A DNA stretch of 64,000 nucleotides from Winogradskyella litoriviva (GCF_013249065.1 NZ_JABRWQ010000001.1:310001-374000); one strand, 5' to 3'. Positions 15,398-24,653 are shown, counted from the first letter of the stretch. The notes: generated by a model not told the origin, from the sequence alone. Numbers and translations are program-made.

Positions 15398-16590
15398 GTT
15401 AAGTTTATTTTAAATAATTCTGAAGCAATCCCATCACTTAAAAACTGCCCTTTTTTTGTAACACGAATGTGCTTATCTTCAATATACAATAATTGTTGAT
15501 TTATAAAAATTTCTGCTTGCTCAATTAAGTAATCCTTAAAAACTATGCCAAAGTCGTTTTCTACTTTTTGTATAGAAACACCCCAAATAGTTCGCAAACC
15601 TGTCATTATATACTCATTATATTGATCTGTTTGGGTTAAGGTTTCTATTTCAATAGGAAGTTTATTAGCTTCTAATGCTTTAATATATTTTGTATTATTT
15701 CTTACATTCCAACCACGTTGTTTTCCGTTGAAAGAATGTGCCGAAGGACCAATACCTAAGTAAGATTTTCCTTGCCAATATGCCGAATTGTTTTTACTAA
15801 AAAACCCTTCTTTACCAAAATTAGATAATTCATAATGTATAAACCCTGAAGCTTCTAATTTTTCTTTTAACAAATGAAATTGCTCATGTGCTTGCTCGTC
15901 ATCAACATCTTCTATAACCCCTTTTTTTATAAACGAATCTAAAGCTGTTTTTGGCTCAACCGTTAAGGCGTAACTTGAAATATGTGGCACACCAAAACCC
16001 AAAGCCATATCTATATTTTGCAACCATTGCTCGTTTGAAGCTCCTGGAATACCATAAATTAAGTCTAAAGAAATATTATTAAAGTACTTTGTAGCTTCCT
16101 CTAAACAAGCTTTTGCTTCGGTTGCATTGTGTGCGCGATTCATCAGTTTTAAATCGGCTTCAAAAAAAGACTGAATACCAATGGACAAACGATTGATTTT
16201 ACTTTTTGATAGTTCAATAATTCTATCTTTAGATAAATCATCTGGATTTGCTTCTAGAGTTATTTCTGGATTCTTTGAAACCTTATAGTTATTATAAACC
16301 GAATCGATTAAAAACTGCAACTCCTCATTGGTTAATAAACTTGGTGTTCCGCCTCCAAAATAAATGGTTTCAACGGTTGTGCTTTTAAATTCTGACTTTC
16401 TAAGTTCTATTTCTTTTACTAAAGCATTAACCAGTTCATCTTTTTTCTTCAATGATGTTGAAAAATGAAAATCGCAATAATGACATGCTTGTTTGCAAAA
16501 TGGTATGTGAATGTAGATGCCTCCAGCCCCTTCTAACTTCCCCAAAGGGGAAGAACTATCAATCAAACCCTTTCTTGACTGTTTCTCCAT
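15391..16590 (-). CDS. hemW: Radical SAM heme chaperone HemW (coproporphyrinogen oxidase-like)
   Basis: 399 residues. The radical SAM cluster motif is C32-x3-C36-x2-C39 in YIHIPFCKQACHYCDF, followed by ETIYFGGGTPS and SIGIQSF. The conserved HemW C-terminal domain has NNSAYWQGKSYLGIGPSAHSF. HemW delivers heme to membrane hemoproteins and lacks coproporphyrinogen dehydrogenase activity. The first 24 residues are unusual: SSSPLGKLEGAGG is the in-frame translation of a palindromic CCCC-AAA-GGGG repeat (16526-16553) whose inverted partner lies at 16601-16623. No other ATG precedes the conserved domain, so either the repeat is translated or a non-ATG start closer to GGIYIHIPFC is used. Confidence 0.9.
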   Translation of the reverse strand: MEKQSRKGLIDSSSPLGKLEGAGGIYIHIPFCKQACHYCDFHFSTSLKKKDELVNALVKEIELRKSEFKSTTVETIYFGGGTPSLLTNEELQFLIDSVYNNYKVSKNPEITLEANPDDLSKDRIIELSKSKINRLSIGIQSFFEADLKLMNRAHNATEAKACLEEATKYFNNISLDLIYGIPGASNEQWLQNIDMALGFGVPHISSYALTVEPKTALDSFIKKGVIEDVDDEQAHEQFHLLKEKLEASGFIHYELSNFGKEGFFSKNNSAYWQGKSYLGIGPSAHSFNGKQRGWNVRNNTKYIKALEANKLPIEIETLTQTDQYNEYIMTGLRTIWGVSIQKVENDFGIVFKDYLIEQAEIFINQQLLYIEDKHIRVTKKGQFLSDGIASELFKINLTC

Positions 16591-16623
16591 TATATTTATT
16601 TTCCCCTTTGGGGATTAAGGGGC
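16526..16623. repeat. Inverted pair of GC-rich palindromic repeats at the ruvC-hemW junction
   Basis: Copy 1 (16526-16553) has GCCCCTT then CCCCAAAGGGGAA. Copy 2 (16601-16623) is the same element reversed, TTCCCCTTTGGGG then AAGGGGC. The GC content is far above the surroundings. The copies encode the N-terminal ~13 residues of HemW and the last ~10 residues of RuvC. They resemble the small dispersed palindromic elements seen in many Bacteroidota genomes. Confidence 0.75.
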
Positions 16624-17174
16624 TTTTCTATTCGACTCTCATTCTGCTTTACAAAAGCTCCCCAACCACTATAACTTTTACCAACTTCTACTCTTCCTTC
16701 ATTATAAAAATGACAAACGGCTGCTGCTAAACCATCCATAGAATCTAAATTTTTTGGAATCGTTTTAAGGCCTAACATACTTTGCAACATTTTAGCCACT
16801 TGCTCCTTACTCGCATTTCCGTTTCCGGTAATTGCCATTTTAATTTTTTTAGGTGCATACTCTGTAATTGGCACTTCGCGAGACAAACCTGCAGCCATAG
16901 CAACACCTTGTGCTCGACCTAACTTAAGCATACTTTGTACATTTTTCCCAAAGAAAGGTGCTTCAATTGCTATTTCATCTGGATGATATGTGTCAATGAG
17001 TTCTACAGTACGCTCAAAAATGAGTTTCAATTTTAAATAATGATTATCGTACTTTTTAAGCAATAGCTCATTGAGTTGCATAAATTCCATTTTTTTACCT
17101 ACCACTTTTATGAGACCAAAACCCATAATGGTTGTTCCTGGATCAATGCCTAAAATAATTTTTTCCTTACTCAT
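16596..17174 (-). CDS. ruvC: Crossover junction endodeoxyribonuclease RuvC
   Basis: 192 residues. All four acidic catalytic residues of the RNase H-like fold are visible: Asp11 (ILGIDPGT), Glu71 (IAIEAPFFGKN), Asp144 and Asp147 (KNLDSMDGLAAAVCHF). RuvC resolves Holliday junctions with RuvAB. The C-terminal tail after KSYSGWGAFVKQN (residues ~180-192, RIEKPLNPQRGK) is encoded by a palindromic repeat element and is probably not functional. The stop lies 5 bp before the hemW start, so ruvC, hemW and the cyclase gene look co-transcribed. Confidence 0.93.
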   Translation of the reverse strand: MSKEKIILGIDPGTTIMGFGLIKVVGKKMEFMQLNELLLKKYDNHYLKLKLIFERTVELIDTYHPDEIAIEAPFFGKNVQSMLKLGRAQGVAMAAGLSREVPITEYAPKKIKMAITGNGNASKEQVAKMLQSMLGLKTIPKNLDSMDGLAAAVCHFYNEGRVEVGKSYSGWGAFVKQNESRIEKPLNPQRGK

Positions 17175-17182
17175 TTACACAA

Positions 17183-17824
17183 TTAGTTATTGCAATAATG
17201 ACATCCACTCAATGAAACTGCCACTCCAAAGGTAAGGTTAAAAACACTACCATTAAAAGCTCCTAAACCATCTAAGACAGGATTATAGGTATCTAAAGAT
17301 GTTACGCCATATATGTAAGCAATATCTGTAAAAACAGATACTTTTTCGTTTATAGCATAGTGGAGTTCTAATCCTCCTAGAAGATTAAAAAAGGTCTGTT
17401 TATTATCTCCTAAAGTTCCTAAAGGCTTTACAAAAGAAATTCCTGGACCTGCATGTAACACTGTTCGCATGCGGCTAGGTATAAATCCGATATAATTAGA
17501 AGGATCAAATACAAACTGTCCATTAATTCTTGTATAATTAATTTTAAATTCTGGTGTATCATTATGGTTTTTAAAACGATTAAATCCAAAATCTAGTTTT
17601 ACACCATACTGTGACTTAAACATATGTTGAACACCTAAATTTACGGTAGGAAAATTTATAGATTGCGCATAAGAACCAGTTACAAAACCATCTGTTGTTG
17701 GGTAATTAACACCTAAGGCAAAAAGTGCTTTCCACTTGGCTGTGTCTCTTAATTGCGCCTCACTATTATACGTTACAAAAACGATAATAAAAAAGAAAAG
17801 GTATTGCTTAAAATTATGTTGCAT
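17183..17824 (-). CDS. Outer-membrane beta-barrel protein
   Basis: The frame opens at 17884, but that would overlap the divergent gene starting at 17852. I use ATG 17822-17824, which begins a clean signal peptide (MQHNFKQYLFFFIIVF...EAQ). The mature ~190 residues consist of amphipathic strands (FALGVNYPTTDGFV, GVKLDFGFNRFK, VFTDIAYIYGV, NLTFGVAVSLSG) typical of a small OmpA-like barrel without a peptidoglycan-binding domain. The C-terminus GCHYCNN is unusual for having two cysteines. It lies 8 bp upstream of ruvC in the same direction. Function unknown. Confidence 0.75.
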   Translation of the reverse strand: MQHNFKQYLFFFIIVFVTYNSEAQLRDTAKWKALFALGVNYPTTDGFVTGSYAQSINFPTVNLGVQHMFKSQYGVKLDFGFNRFKNHNDTPEFKINYTRINGQFVFDPSNYIGFIPSRMRTVLHAGPGISFVKPLGTLGDNKQTFFNLLGGLELHYAINEKVSVFTDIAYIYGVTSLDTYNPVLDGLGAFNGSVFNLTFGVAVSLSGCHYCNN

Positions 17825-17851
17825 CTCTAAGTTTTTGGTTTTATTTGCACT

Positions 17852-18826
17852 ATGAATGTTAACTTGCATTACAAAACTAAACAATTCTTCTTTGTACTTA
17901 TTAAGTTGAGCATTGTAGTTGGTGCATTTTATTTTATTTACTCTAAAATAACAGAAAACGGAAATTTAAAATTTACCGAATTTTTGTCGTTTTTGAAGAC
18001 AAACCATTCATTTTCGATTAAAACTGTTCTTTTTTTAATCTTTTTAAGTGGTTTTAACTGGTTTTTTGAAATTTTAAAATGGCAACATTTGGTTAGAACC
18101 ATTAAGTCCATTTCTTTTAAATCTGCCGTTATACAAAGTTTATCTGCTCTCACAACTTCTTTAATTACACCAAACCGAATTGGTGATTATGGCGCTAAAG
18201 CAATGTATTATTTAAAACCATTGCGCACCAAAATTGTAATGCTTAATCTCCTAGGTAATTTGGCTCAAATGACTATTACCACTTTTCTGGGTTGTATTGG
18301 TTTTATAATATTTTCCATTCGCTACGCTTTAGACATCAATTATTATAAAATATCACGAATTGCAATTGTCGTCTTAATCATTACCATATTTGCATTATTC
18401 GGTATGAAGCAAAAACGTTATAAAATTAAAGGCTTTTCAATTACTACTATTCTTAATTTCATAACATCAATCTATTTAAAAACGCATATTACAATCTTAT
18501 TATTGTCTTTAATTAGGTTTGCTATTTTTTCATTTCAGTTTTATTATTTATTAACCGTTTTTGGTATTAATATCAATTACATCAATGCTATGATTGTTAT
18601 TACAAGTATGTATTTATTGGCTTCAATAGTGCCAACAATTTCAATTTTTGATGTGATTATAAAAGGAAGTATTGCTGTTTTTTTATTTAGTTATCTTGGT
18701 ATAGATGAGCTAACCATATTAGTAATCTCTACCCTTATGTGGTGTCTTAATTTTGTAATTCCGAGTGTTATTGGTAGCTATTTTGTACTTAACTTTAGAC
18801 TTCCAAAACCAATTACGCAATGCTAA
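17852..18826 (+). CDS. Flippase-like (lysylphosphatidylglycerol synthase TM/AglD-type) membrane protein
   Basis: 324 residues with about eight hydrophobic helices, starting KLSIVVGAFYFIYSKI. The family motif is visible in the second and third helices: FEILKWQHLVRTI, LTTSLITPNRIGDYGAKAMYY, a variant of the xxTPxxxGE loop of LPG_synthase_TM proteins. These integral membrane proteins are thought to move or use lipid-linked substrates. It overlaps the downstream glycosyltransferase gene by 7 bp, so they probably act together in glycolipid or cell-envelope polysaccharide assembly. It is divergent from the barrel gene with only 27 bp between starts. Confidence 0.8.
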   Translation: MNVNLHYKTKQFFFVLIKLSIVVGAFYFIYSKITENGNLKFTEFLSFLKTNHSFSIKTVLFLIFLSGFNWFFEILKWQHLVRTIKSISFKSAVIQSLSALTTSLITPNRIGDYGAKAMYYLKPLRTKIVMLNLLGNLAQMTITTFLGCIGFIIFSIRYALDINYYKISRIAIVVLIITIFALFGMKQKRYKIKGFSITTILNFITSIYLKTHITILLLSLIRFAIFSFQFYYLLTVFGININYINAMIVITSMYLLASIVPTISIFDVIIKGSIAVFLFSYLGIDELTILVISTLMWCLNFVIPSVIGSYFVLNFRLPKPITQC

Positions 18827-19962
18827 CTTCTATAATTATTTTCTTCATTGTAATCTATTTATTAGTTATTGGTTTACTAGTTTATGGAATTGATAACGTT
18901 GAAGATTTTAAACTTCAAGATATACCAGCAAAGACTGAGTTTTCTGTTATTATTCCCTTTAGAAATGAAGCTAAAAATCTTCCTAAACTATTAGAGTCTA
19001 TTGAGAAACTAAATTATCCTAAAAACAGGTTTCAAGTTATTTTGGTAGACGATAATTCAGATGATGATTCTGTTGGTATTATAAAAAACATAATTGCTAC
19101 AAATAAGAAATTCTCTCAAATTAGCGATATTAAAATCTTACAAAATAATAGAGTTTCAAATTCACCAAAAAAAGATGCAATAAGTTCAGCAATAAAACTT
19201 GCCAAATTTAATTGGATAATTACAACTGATGCAGATTGTATTCTTCCTAAATATTGGCTAGATATTTTTGACGAGTTTATACAACTCAACAATCCCAATT
19301 GTATTGTTGCTCCTGTTACTTATCACGGTAAAGCGTCATTTTTTAATCGGTTTCAAACTTTAGATTTTTTAAGCTTACAAGGTGCAACACTTGGTAGTTT
19401 TGGAATAAAAAACCCAACCCTATGTAATGGTGCAAATTTTGCTTATTTAAAATCTGAATTTATGGCTGTTAATGGTTTTGTTGGCAATGACAACATTAGT
19501 AGTGGAGATGATGTTTTTCTACTTGAAAAATTTATAAAAACCAATGCCAAAAAAGTCAGATATTTAAAATCTAAACAAGCTATTGTTAGTACAAATCCTG
19601 CGGAAAACTTAGAATTATTGATTAATCAGCGCTTACGTTGGGCTTCAAAAACGAGTAAATTAAACAATTGGCTAACAAAATTAATAGGGTTAATTGTGGT
19701 ATTGGCTAATTTGGTGTGTATTGCTTTTATTCCTTTAGTACTATTAAATTTTGTTACCCTCAAAATTGCTATTTCTTTATTTATTATTAAATTTTCTATT
19801 GATTTTTTACTGCTTTTTAAATCATCTCGATTCTTTAAACAGGAATCATTTCTATTTTCATTTATCATATCTAGTGCACTTTATCCCATCTTTAATATTG
19901 GCATATTTTTCCTATCTTTCTTTAAATCATACCGTTGGAAAGGTAGAACATCGAAGAAATAA
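18820..19962 (+). CDS. Membrane-anchored family 2 glycosyltransferase
   Basis: 380 residues. One N-terminal transmembrane helix (~2-22) precedes a GT-A domain of GT2: VIIPFRNEAKNLPKLLESI, QVILVDDNSDD, the metal-binding TTDADC (DxD), and the acceptor-site QRLRWASK (QxxRW) near residue 270. Two or three hydrophobic helices follow at ~285-370. The QxxRW motif indicates a processive or membrane GT2 enzyme acting on a lipid or polysaccharide acceptor. It is translationally coupled to the flippase-like gene. Donor sugar and acceptor are unknown. Confidence 0.87.
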   Translation: MLTSIIIFFIVIYLLVIGLLVYGIDNVEDFKLQDIPAKTEFSVIIPFRNEAKNLPKLLESIEKLNYPKNRFQVILVDDNSDDDSVGIIKNIIATNKKFSQISDIKILQNNRVSNSPKKDAISSAIKLAKFNWIITTDADCILPKYWLDIFDEFIQLNNPNCIVAPVTYHGKASFFNRFQTLDFLSLQGATLGSFGIKNPTLCNGANFAYLKSEFMAVNGFVGNDNISSGDDVFLLEKFIKTNAKKVRYLKSKQAIVSTNPAENLELLINQRLRWASKTSKLNNWLTKLIGLIVVLANLVCIAFIPLVLLNFVTLKIAISLFIIKFSIDFLLLFKSSRFFKQESFLFSFIISSALYPIFNIGIFFLSFFKSYRWKGRTSKK

Positions 19963-20014
19963 TGGACAATTGAATAATTATAATAGATTTACATCAACCA
20001 AATCCTAACGTTGT

Positions 20015-20878
20015 ATGAAAAATTTATTCTTATTAGCCCTACTGTTTTTTGCTTTTCAGATTAATTATAGTCAAGAAAATTATACCATTAATGGTGAAAC
20101 ACTAGAATTAAAAAAAGAAATTGATGGCGAACTAGATTTACTATGGACCATTAATGAAGGAAAATACAGATATTTTGTAAAATCTGATGGAAACCCTATT
20201 GTAGAGTTAAAGAACTCAAGAGACGAAAACAAAATTTTTAAAGAAGAGTACAAAACAACATTAAGCGAACTCACAGATGGTAATTCAACAGAATCTTTAA
20301 AATTTAGGCTGTACGACCTTATTGCTTATGTAGATGCGTTTAATGTTTTAAAAGATTCCACGTATACAACTTCCGTTAAAAAATCTAAAATTGGTTTTCG
20401 CTTAGGGCTTTTTTCAGGCCTAACAAACAATCCTTTTGTAGAAAATTCTAAAAACTCAAAAGTTCTTTTGATTGGTGGTGAAATTGAAATTTTTGAAGCA
20501 GACTCATTACCGAGACATTCAGGTTTTTTACAAGGAAGACATACCTTTGATGCTGAAGATTTTAAATACTCTACTAATGAAGCCGCTTTAGGATATCGCT
20601 ATAGATTTATTAATAAATCTCGCTATTCTATATATGGACAAGTAAAACTAGCTACAGTTAATATTTCTTCTTCAAATTATGCAGATTCTGAGGGAGAAAA
20701 ATATTATAAAAAAGGCACATCGTTTGATGCTCCATTTATTTTTGGAATTGGTTCTGATATAAAAATTGGAGAAAATGGCTATATTACTTTAGCTTATGGT
20801 GAATTATTTGCTTTGTTTATAGATAATCAAGGTAATTTTTCAACAGATTTTTCTGTTGGTTACAAGTTTAATTTATAG
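20015..20878 (+). CDS. Exported protein of unknown function, probable outer-membrane barrel
   Basis: 287 residues. A signal peptide (MKNLFLLALLFFAFQINYSQ) is followed by an N-terminal region ~25-120 with charged strands and helices. The C-terminal half has alternating strands (KIGFRLGLFSGLTNN, EAALGYRYRFINKSRYSIYGQVKL, FIFGIGSDIKIG) ending in FSVGYKFNL, as expected for a barrel. I do not recognise a specific family. It lies 52 bp after the GT2 gene in the same direction and may belong to the same unit. Confidence 0.65.
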   Translation: MKNLFLLALLFFAFQINYSQENYTINGETLELKKEIDGELDLLWTINEGKYRYFVKSDGNPIVELKNSRDENKIFKEEYKTTLSELTDGNSTESLKFRLYDLIAYVDAFNVLKDSTYTTSVKKSKIGFRLGLFSGLTNNPFVENSKNSKVLLIGGEIEIFEADSLPRHSGFLQGRHTFDAEDFKYSTNEAALGYRYRFINKSRYSIYGQVKLATVNISSSNYADSEGEKYYKKGTSFDAPFIFGIGSDIKIGENGYITLAYGELFALFIDNQGNFSTDFSVGYKFNL

Positions 20879-20921
20879 CACGTTCCTTATATTGTTGCAA
20901 CACAACTTTTAAATACATTTA

Positions 20922-21659
20922 ATGTCCTTACGAAATTTCAAAACTTCTAATCCCGTTTTTAATGGTTATTTCTGGGACGACAGAAAATCGAGTTCCAAAA
21001 AAATGTCCGTAACTGGTATTTTTTTTAAATCTCTTATTGGAATTATAATCATTGCAATCATCACTTCTTATTTATGGAAACTTAATGAAACTGGCATATC
21101 TATGCAATGGTTTACTTTAGGTGGTATGTTAGGTGCCGCAATTGTTAGTGTCTTAATTTCTATTAGGCAACATTGGTCTCCTTTTCTGGTACCACTTTAT
21201 ATAATTGCAAAAGGCTTCTTTTTAGGTGGCTTTTCGGCCTATGCACATCGTCATTATCCGGAGTTACCATATCAAGCTATTGGTGTAACCATCATTACTT
21301 TTTTTGTAATGTTGCTCTTATACCAATTACGCATTATTATAGTAACAAAAAAACTAAGAAGTGTTATTATAACTGCTACTGTAAGTATTATGGTAGTTTA
21401 CCTCATATCTTGGATTTTAAGTTTTTTCGGTATTAAAAATTACATTTGGGGAAACTCCTGGTTTGCTATTGCTTTTAATATTTTAGCTGCAGTTGTGGCT
21501 TCTTTTGCCTTGTTACTCGACTTTGATTATATAGAACGTTATAAAAATAGAGCTCCAAAATATAAAGAATGGATTGCAACTTGGGGACTTTTAGCAACGC
21601 TTATTTGGTTATATATTGAAGTACTGCGATTAATGCAAAAATTCGCTTTTAGGTTTTAA
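20922..21659 (+). CDS. Bax inhibitor-1/YccA family membrane protein
   Basis: 245 residues with seven hydrophobic helices. The short cytoplasmic start FKTSNPVFNGYFWDD and the later LLLDFDYIERYKNRAPKYKEWIAT are typical of the Bacteroidota branch (Bax1-I, PF12811). Related BI-1 proteins are pH-sensitive calcium-leak channels in some bacteria; the role in this group is not established. Located 43 bp after the previous gene. Confidence 0.85.
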   Translation: MSLRNFKTSNPVFNGYFWDDRKSSSKKMSVTGIFFKSLIGIIIIAIITSYLWKLNETGISMQWFTLGGMLGAAIVSVLISIRQHWSPFLVPLYIIAKGFFLGGFSAYAHRHYPELPYQAIGVTIITFFVMLLLYQLRIIIVTKKLRSVIITATVSIMVVYLISWILSFFGIKNYIWGNSWFAIAFNILAAVVASFALLLDFDYIERYKNRAPKYKEWIATWGLLATLIWLYIEVLRLMQKFAFRF

Positions 21660-21696
21660 AATTAACAGCTCTATTTACAAAGGTTACCTAATCAAA

Positions 21697-22173
21697 TTAA
21701 TTGATTTGCACAATTATAGGAAACTCAAAAGCCGTAGTAACTTGTTGTCCTCTTTTTATGGCAGGAAATATTTTTGGAACACTTTTTAAACTCTCGCGCA
21801 ATAAGTTCTCAATTTGAGGGATTTCTTGAACAGTTTCTGGTTGAATTTTCATAGATTCTATTTCCAATAACCCACTTTTATCTATAATTATGTTGAGTTT
21901 AATAGTATCAAAAACATCATTTACCACAACAATATTTTGTTCGGCTAAAAACTGATTAACATTAGTTACCAATGTATTTTGAAAACAAATCTTACTCTCC
22001 TCTTTTGCTGTTAAAGAATCACAGCTAGAAAAAGTAGGATACGTATCTACATCATTCCAATTAAAAGTTTGCAGTTCTTCCTCAAGTAAATCTTCAGGAG
22101 TAACTTTCTTCTTTTCAAAATAATTGCAAGATGTTGCAAAAAGCAAGATTAAAAGACAAACAATTCGGTTCAT
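21697..22173 (-). CDS. Lipoprotein with TonB C-terminal-like domain
   Basis: 158 residues. The lipobox is LLFATSC with Cys16. Residues ~75-155 resemble the TonB C-terminal fold: a paired strand NIIIDKSGLLEIESMKI and the end KSVPKIFPAIKRGQQVTTAF. The BlaR1-like protein encoded upstream (22459-24288) ends with a related domain, so this gene may descend from, or work with, it. Convergent with the Bax inhibitor gene. Function unknown. Confidence 0.7.
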   Translation of the reverse strand: MNRIVCLLILLFATSCNYFEKKKVTPEDLLEEELQTFNWNDVDTYPTFSSCDSLTAKEESKICFQNTLVTNVNQFLAEQNIVVVNDVFDTIKLNIIIDKSGLLEIESMKIQPETVQEIPQIENLLRESLKSVPKIFPAIKRGQQVTTAFEFPIIVQIN

Positions 22174-22458
22174 TTATAGAATTCTGAAAGCGAAAAGTAC
22201 GAATATTTATTGAAAAATAAGATAGAACGCTTCGCTTTTAGAATCAATAACTTAGATAGTAATGTTAACTATAATTAACCAATGACATATTATTTTTTTT
22301 CTAGGAATTTTTATCCGTTTAATTCTTTTAATCTCTTTTTAGCCAATTTTATAATTTAGCTATCTTTTATGTAGTATAAAAGTTTTCTATCCTTTATACA
22401 TTGAGTAATTAAAATTCAATAATTATAAAGTCTTAAATTCTATTTAAATCAAAAGTTA

Positions 22459-24288
22459 CTAGTCTTTTTTGGTTTTATTAACTTCAAAAACAATAGGAAT
22501 TGAAAATGGCACTACAACCGTCTCTCCTTTTTGTTTCCCAGGAATAAATTGTGGTAAAGTTGCAACAACATGTTTTGCTTCCACCTCTAATGCCTCACTT
22601 GGACCTCTAGCAAGTATATTGGTAACATTACCCTCTTTATCAATTTTAAATTGCACAAAAATTCGCTTTTTCCCTGGAGGTAAGCTATCAGCAATACTTG
22701 TATTAAAATTTTTAGCAATGTGCTTATTGACAAATGCATTCATGCAATTTTTTCGAGCTTGGTTATCTTCTAAATCTTTACACTCAAAAGTGGTTGGTGT
22801 TTCATCTACTATTGAAAATGGAACTTCAACAGATTCTATTTCTTCTTTTATAATGTCGACGCCATCATTAGACACGTATGATTCTAAAGTTAAAGTCACT
22901 TTTCCATCAGTAACTACAAGTTTATTAAAAAAATCATCGTTTTCTAATTGTTTTAATAACCCATTATAACGTTTAGTTTCCGCTTCTGTTTTATTTCCGG
23001 CATCCTCTACAAATAATTTTAAAACGCCATCTTGCGTATTATTTTGCCAACGTTCTATTTCTTCTTTGGTGTTTTTAAATGCTTTATAATCTGAATAAGT
23101 ATTAAACTTACTCGTCTTGATTCGATTATTAGACTCATAATCTTTTTCTGTTAAAGCTCTTTCTTTAGATTTTTTTTCAAGAATTCTATCTGCTAAATAT
23201 TCTAAATATGCTTTCCCTTTAAGAAACTCTGTTTTAGAGAGCACATATTTTAACTTGTTCCTTTCTGTGAATCCTGAATAATCCATTATTTCCATTATTG
23301 AAGAGCCATTCTTTTCCATTACAACATACTCATCATAATATTTTTTTATTAACTCTGTTTCACTCAATTCTTGTGATAACACTTCTTGTTCTTGATTTTT
23401 TACCTGCGCTCTAACTTCAGTAGACGTATAAATTAACATTCCAAATACCAGTGGAATTAATAAAGCATATTTAATAAGGTTTAACTGTTTTGATTTTGAT
23501 TTTTGTAACATGACGATTCGTTTTTTGATTAATGATTTATTGAAAAAAGTATTTGTAAATGAGACTTGATTAACATCTAATACTTGGTTGAGTAAGCTGG
23601 CGTAATATTCAGATTTTCCGGTTTGTTTTACGGCTTTAGCATCTGCGATATACTCGTGTAATTCTTTTATTCTATTTTGGTAGATATAGACTAATGGATT
23701 GAACCAAAAAATGATTCTTAACACTTCAAAAAATAATAAATCTAAGGTGTGAAACTCTTTAATATGAACCAACTCATGTTTATAAATGGTAGGTTTTTCA
23801 GTTTCAGAAATATGTTCACCTAAAAAAATAGTATTAAAAAATGAAAATGCTGCACTGCTTTTTATGAGTTTAACAATGAGAATATTGCCATTCCAGCGTT
23901 TGGGGTTTTTGTGCTTTAACCAATAAAGTTTTGCGATTTTTACTAAGAAAATTAGAGATGCAACTACAATACCTACAATGCCTATTATTTGCCAAATTGG
24001 TGTTTGCGGTTGTTCTATAATTATACCTGCTTGCTCAGCAATTTGTATATCGTAAACTGTTGGTGTTTTTGCACCAATAAAAACTTCTGGCAATCTTATA
24101 ACCATATCTTTAGTTGCCATAGTTTTCAATGCTGGAAATTTAATAAATGGTAAAACTAAAGACAATATTGAGGTTATTATTAAATACGCTCTGTTGTAGT
24201 TAAAGAAGGTTTCTCGCTTAAGAAATAAATCGTAAACCAATAAAAACAAGGCTTGGAATGCTATAATTTGAAGAATTGAATACAACAT
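22459..24288 (-). CDS. BlaR1/MecR1-like M56 metallopeptidase with C-terminal TonB domain
   Basis: 609 residues. Transmembrane helices at about 4-22, 33-50, 100-117 and 271-290 frame a cytoplasmic zinc-peptidase domain with the motif H171-ELVH175 and downstream Glu (FFEVLRIIFWFNP). Residues ~300-520 are periplasmic and helical. The last ~80 residues form a TonB-C fold (CKDLEDNQARKNCMN, QFKIDKEGNVTNILARG, VVATLPQFIPGKQKG). In BlaR1 systems this protein senses an envelope signal and leads to loss of the BlaI repressor, encoded here 2 bp upstream. The TonB-C module replaces a beta-lactam-sensor domain, so beta-lactam sensing is not implied. Confidence 0.88.
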   Translation of the reverse strand: MLYSILQIIAFQALFLLVYDLFLKRETFFNYNRAYLIITSILSLVLPFIKFPALKTMATKDMVIRLPEVFIGAKTPTVYDIQIAEQAGIIIEQPQTPIWQIIGIVGIVVASLIFLVKIAKLYWLKHKNPKRWNGNILIVKLIKSSAAFSFFNTIFLGEHISETEKPTIYKHELVHIKEFHTLDLLFFEVLRIIFWFNPLVYIYQNRIKELHEYIADAKAVKQTGKSEYYASLLNQVLDVNQVSFTNTFFNKSLIKKRIVMLQKSKSKQLNLIKYALLIPLVFGMLIYTSTEVRAQVKNQEQEVLSQELSETELIKKYYDEYVVMEKNGSSIMEIMDYSGFTERNKLKYVLSKTEFLKGKAYLEYLADRILEKKSKERALTEKDYESNNRIKTSKFNTYSDYKAFKNTKEEIERWQNNTQDGVLKLFVEDAGNKTEAETKRYNGLLKQLENDDFFNKLVVTDGKVTLTLESYVSNDGVDIIKEEIESVEVPFSIVDETPTTFECKDLEDNQARKNCMNAFVNKHIAKNFNTSIADSLPPGKKRIFVQFKIDKEGNVTNILARGPSEALEVEAKHVVATLPQFIPGKQKGETVVVPFSIPIVFEVNKTKKD

Positions 24289-24290
24289 AC

Positions 24291-24650
24291 TTATTTGTTT
24301 TTATTAATTTCATCTATTAAGGTTTCTATATCTTTTAGATCAACATCATTCTTCTGTACAAAAAAGGATACCATACTTTTAAAAGAGCCTTGAAAATAAT
24401 TATCTACCAATTTATTAATAGACTGATTGCTGTAAGACTCTTTAGCCACTAAAGGAAAATATACATGGCCCTTGCCTTGCTTTTCATAATCTACAAAGCC
24501 TTTACTTTCTAAAATCCGCACTATGGTAGAAACCGTGTTATAAGCTGGCTTTGGCTCTGGTAAAATATCAATTATGGTTTTTACATTCGCCATCTGCAAT
24601 TTCCATAAGGCTTGCATTATTTCTTCTTCTGCTTTTGTTAGCTGTTTCAT
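24291..24650 (-). CDS. BlaI/MecI/CopY family transcriptional repressor
   Basis: 119 residues, the usual BlaI size. The winged-helix domain is ~1-80 (LTKAEEEIMQALWKLQMANVKTIID, YNTVSTIVRILESKGFVDYEKQGKGHVYFPL), followed by a C-terminal dimerisation helix region (VDNYFQGSFKSMVSFFV). It represses its own operon until inactivated through the M56 peptidase. Three 14-bp dyads ACTAAnTTnTTAGT precede the gene, at 24654-24667, 24685-24698 and 24703-24716. Two flank its -7 box, and the third overlaps the promoter region of the divergent gene. Confidence 0.93.
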   Translation of the reverse strand: MKQLTKAEEEIMQALWKLQMANVKTIIDILPEPKPAYNTVSTIVRILESKGFVDYEKQGKGHVYFPLVAKESYSNQSINKLVDNYFQGSFKSMVSFFVQKNDVDLKDIETLIDEINKNK

Positions 24651-24653
24651 AGA

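Noticed and set aside
22179..22242. Long-armed inverted repeat ATTCTgAAAGCG...CGCTTTtAGAAT upstream of the TonB-C lipoprotein
   Set aside because: The loop of about 40 nt and the lack of a T-run make a terminator unlikely, and no regulator site is recognisable.
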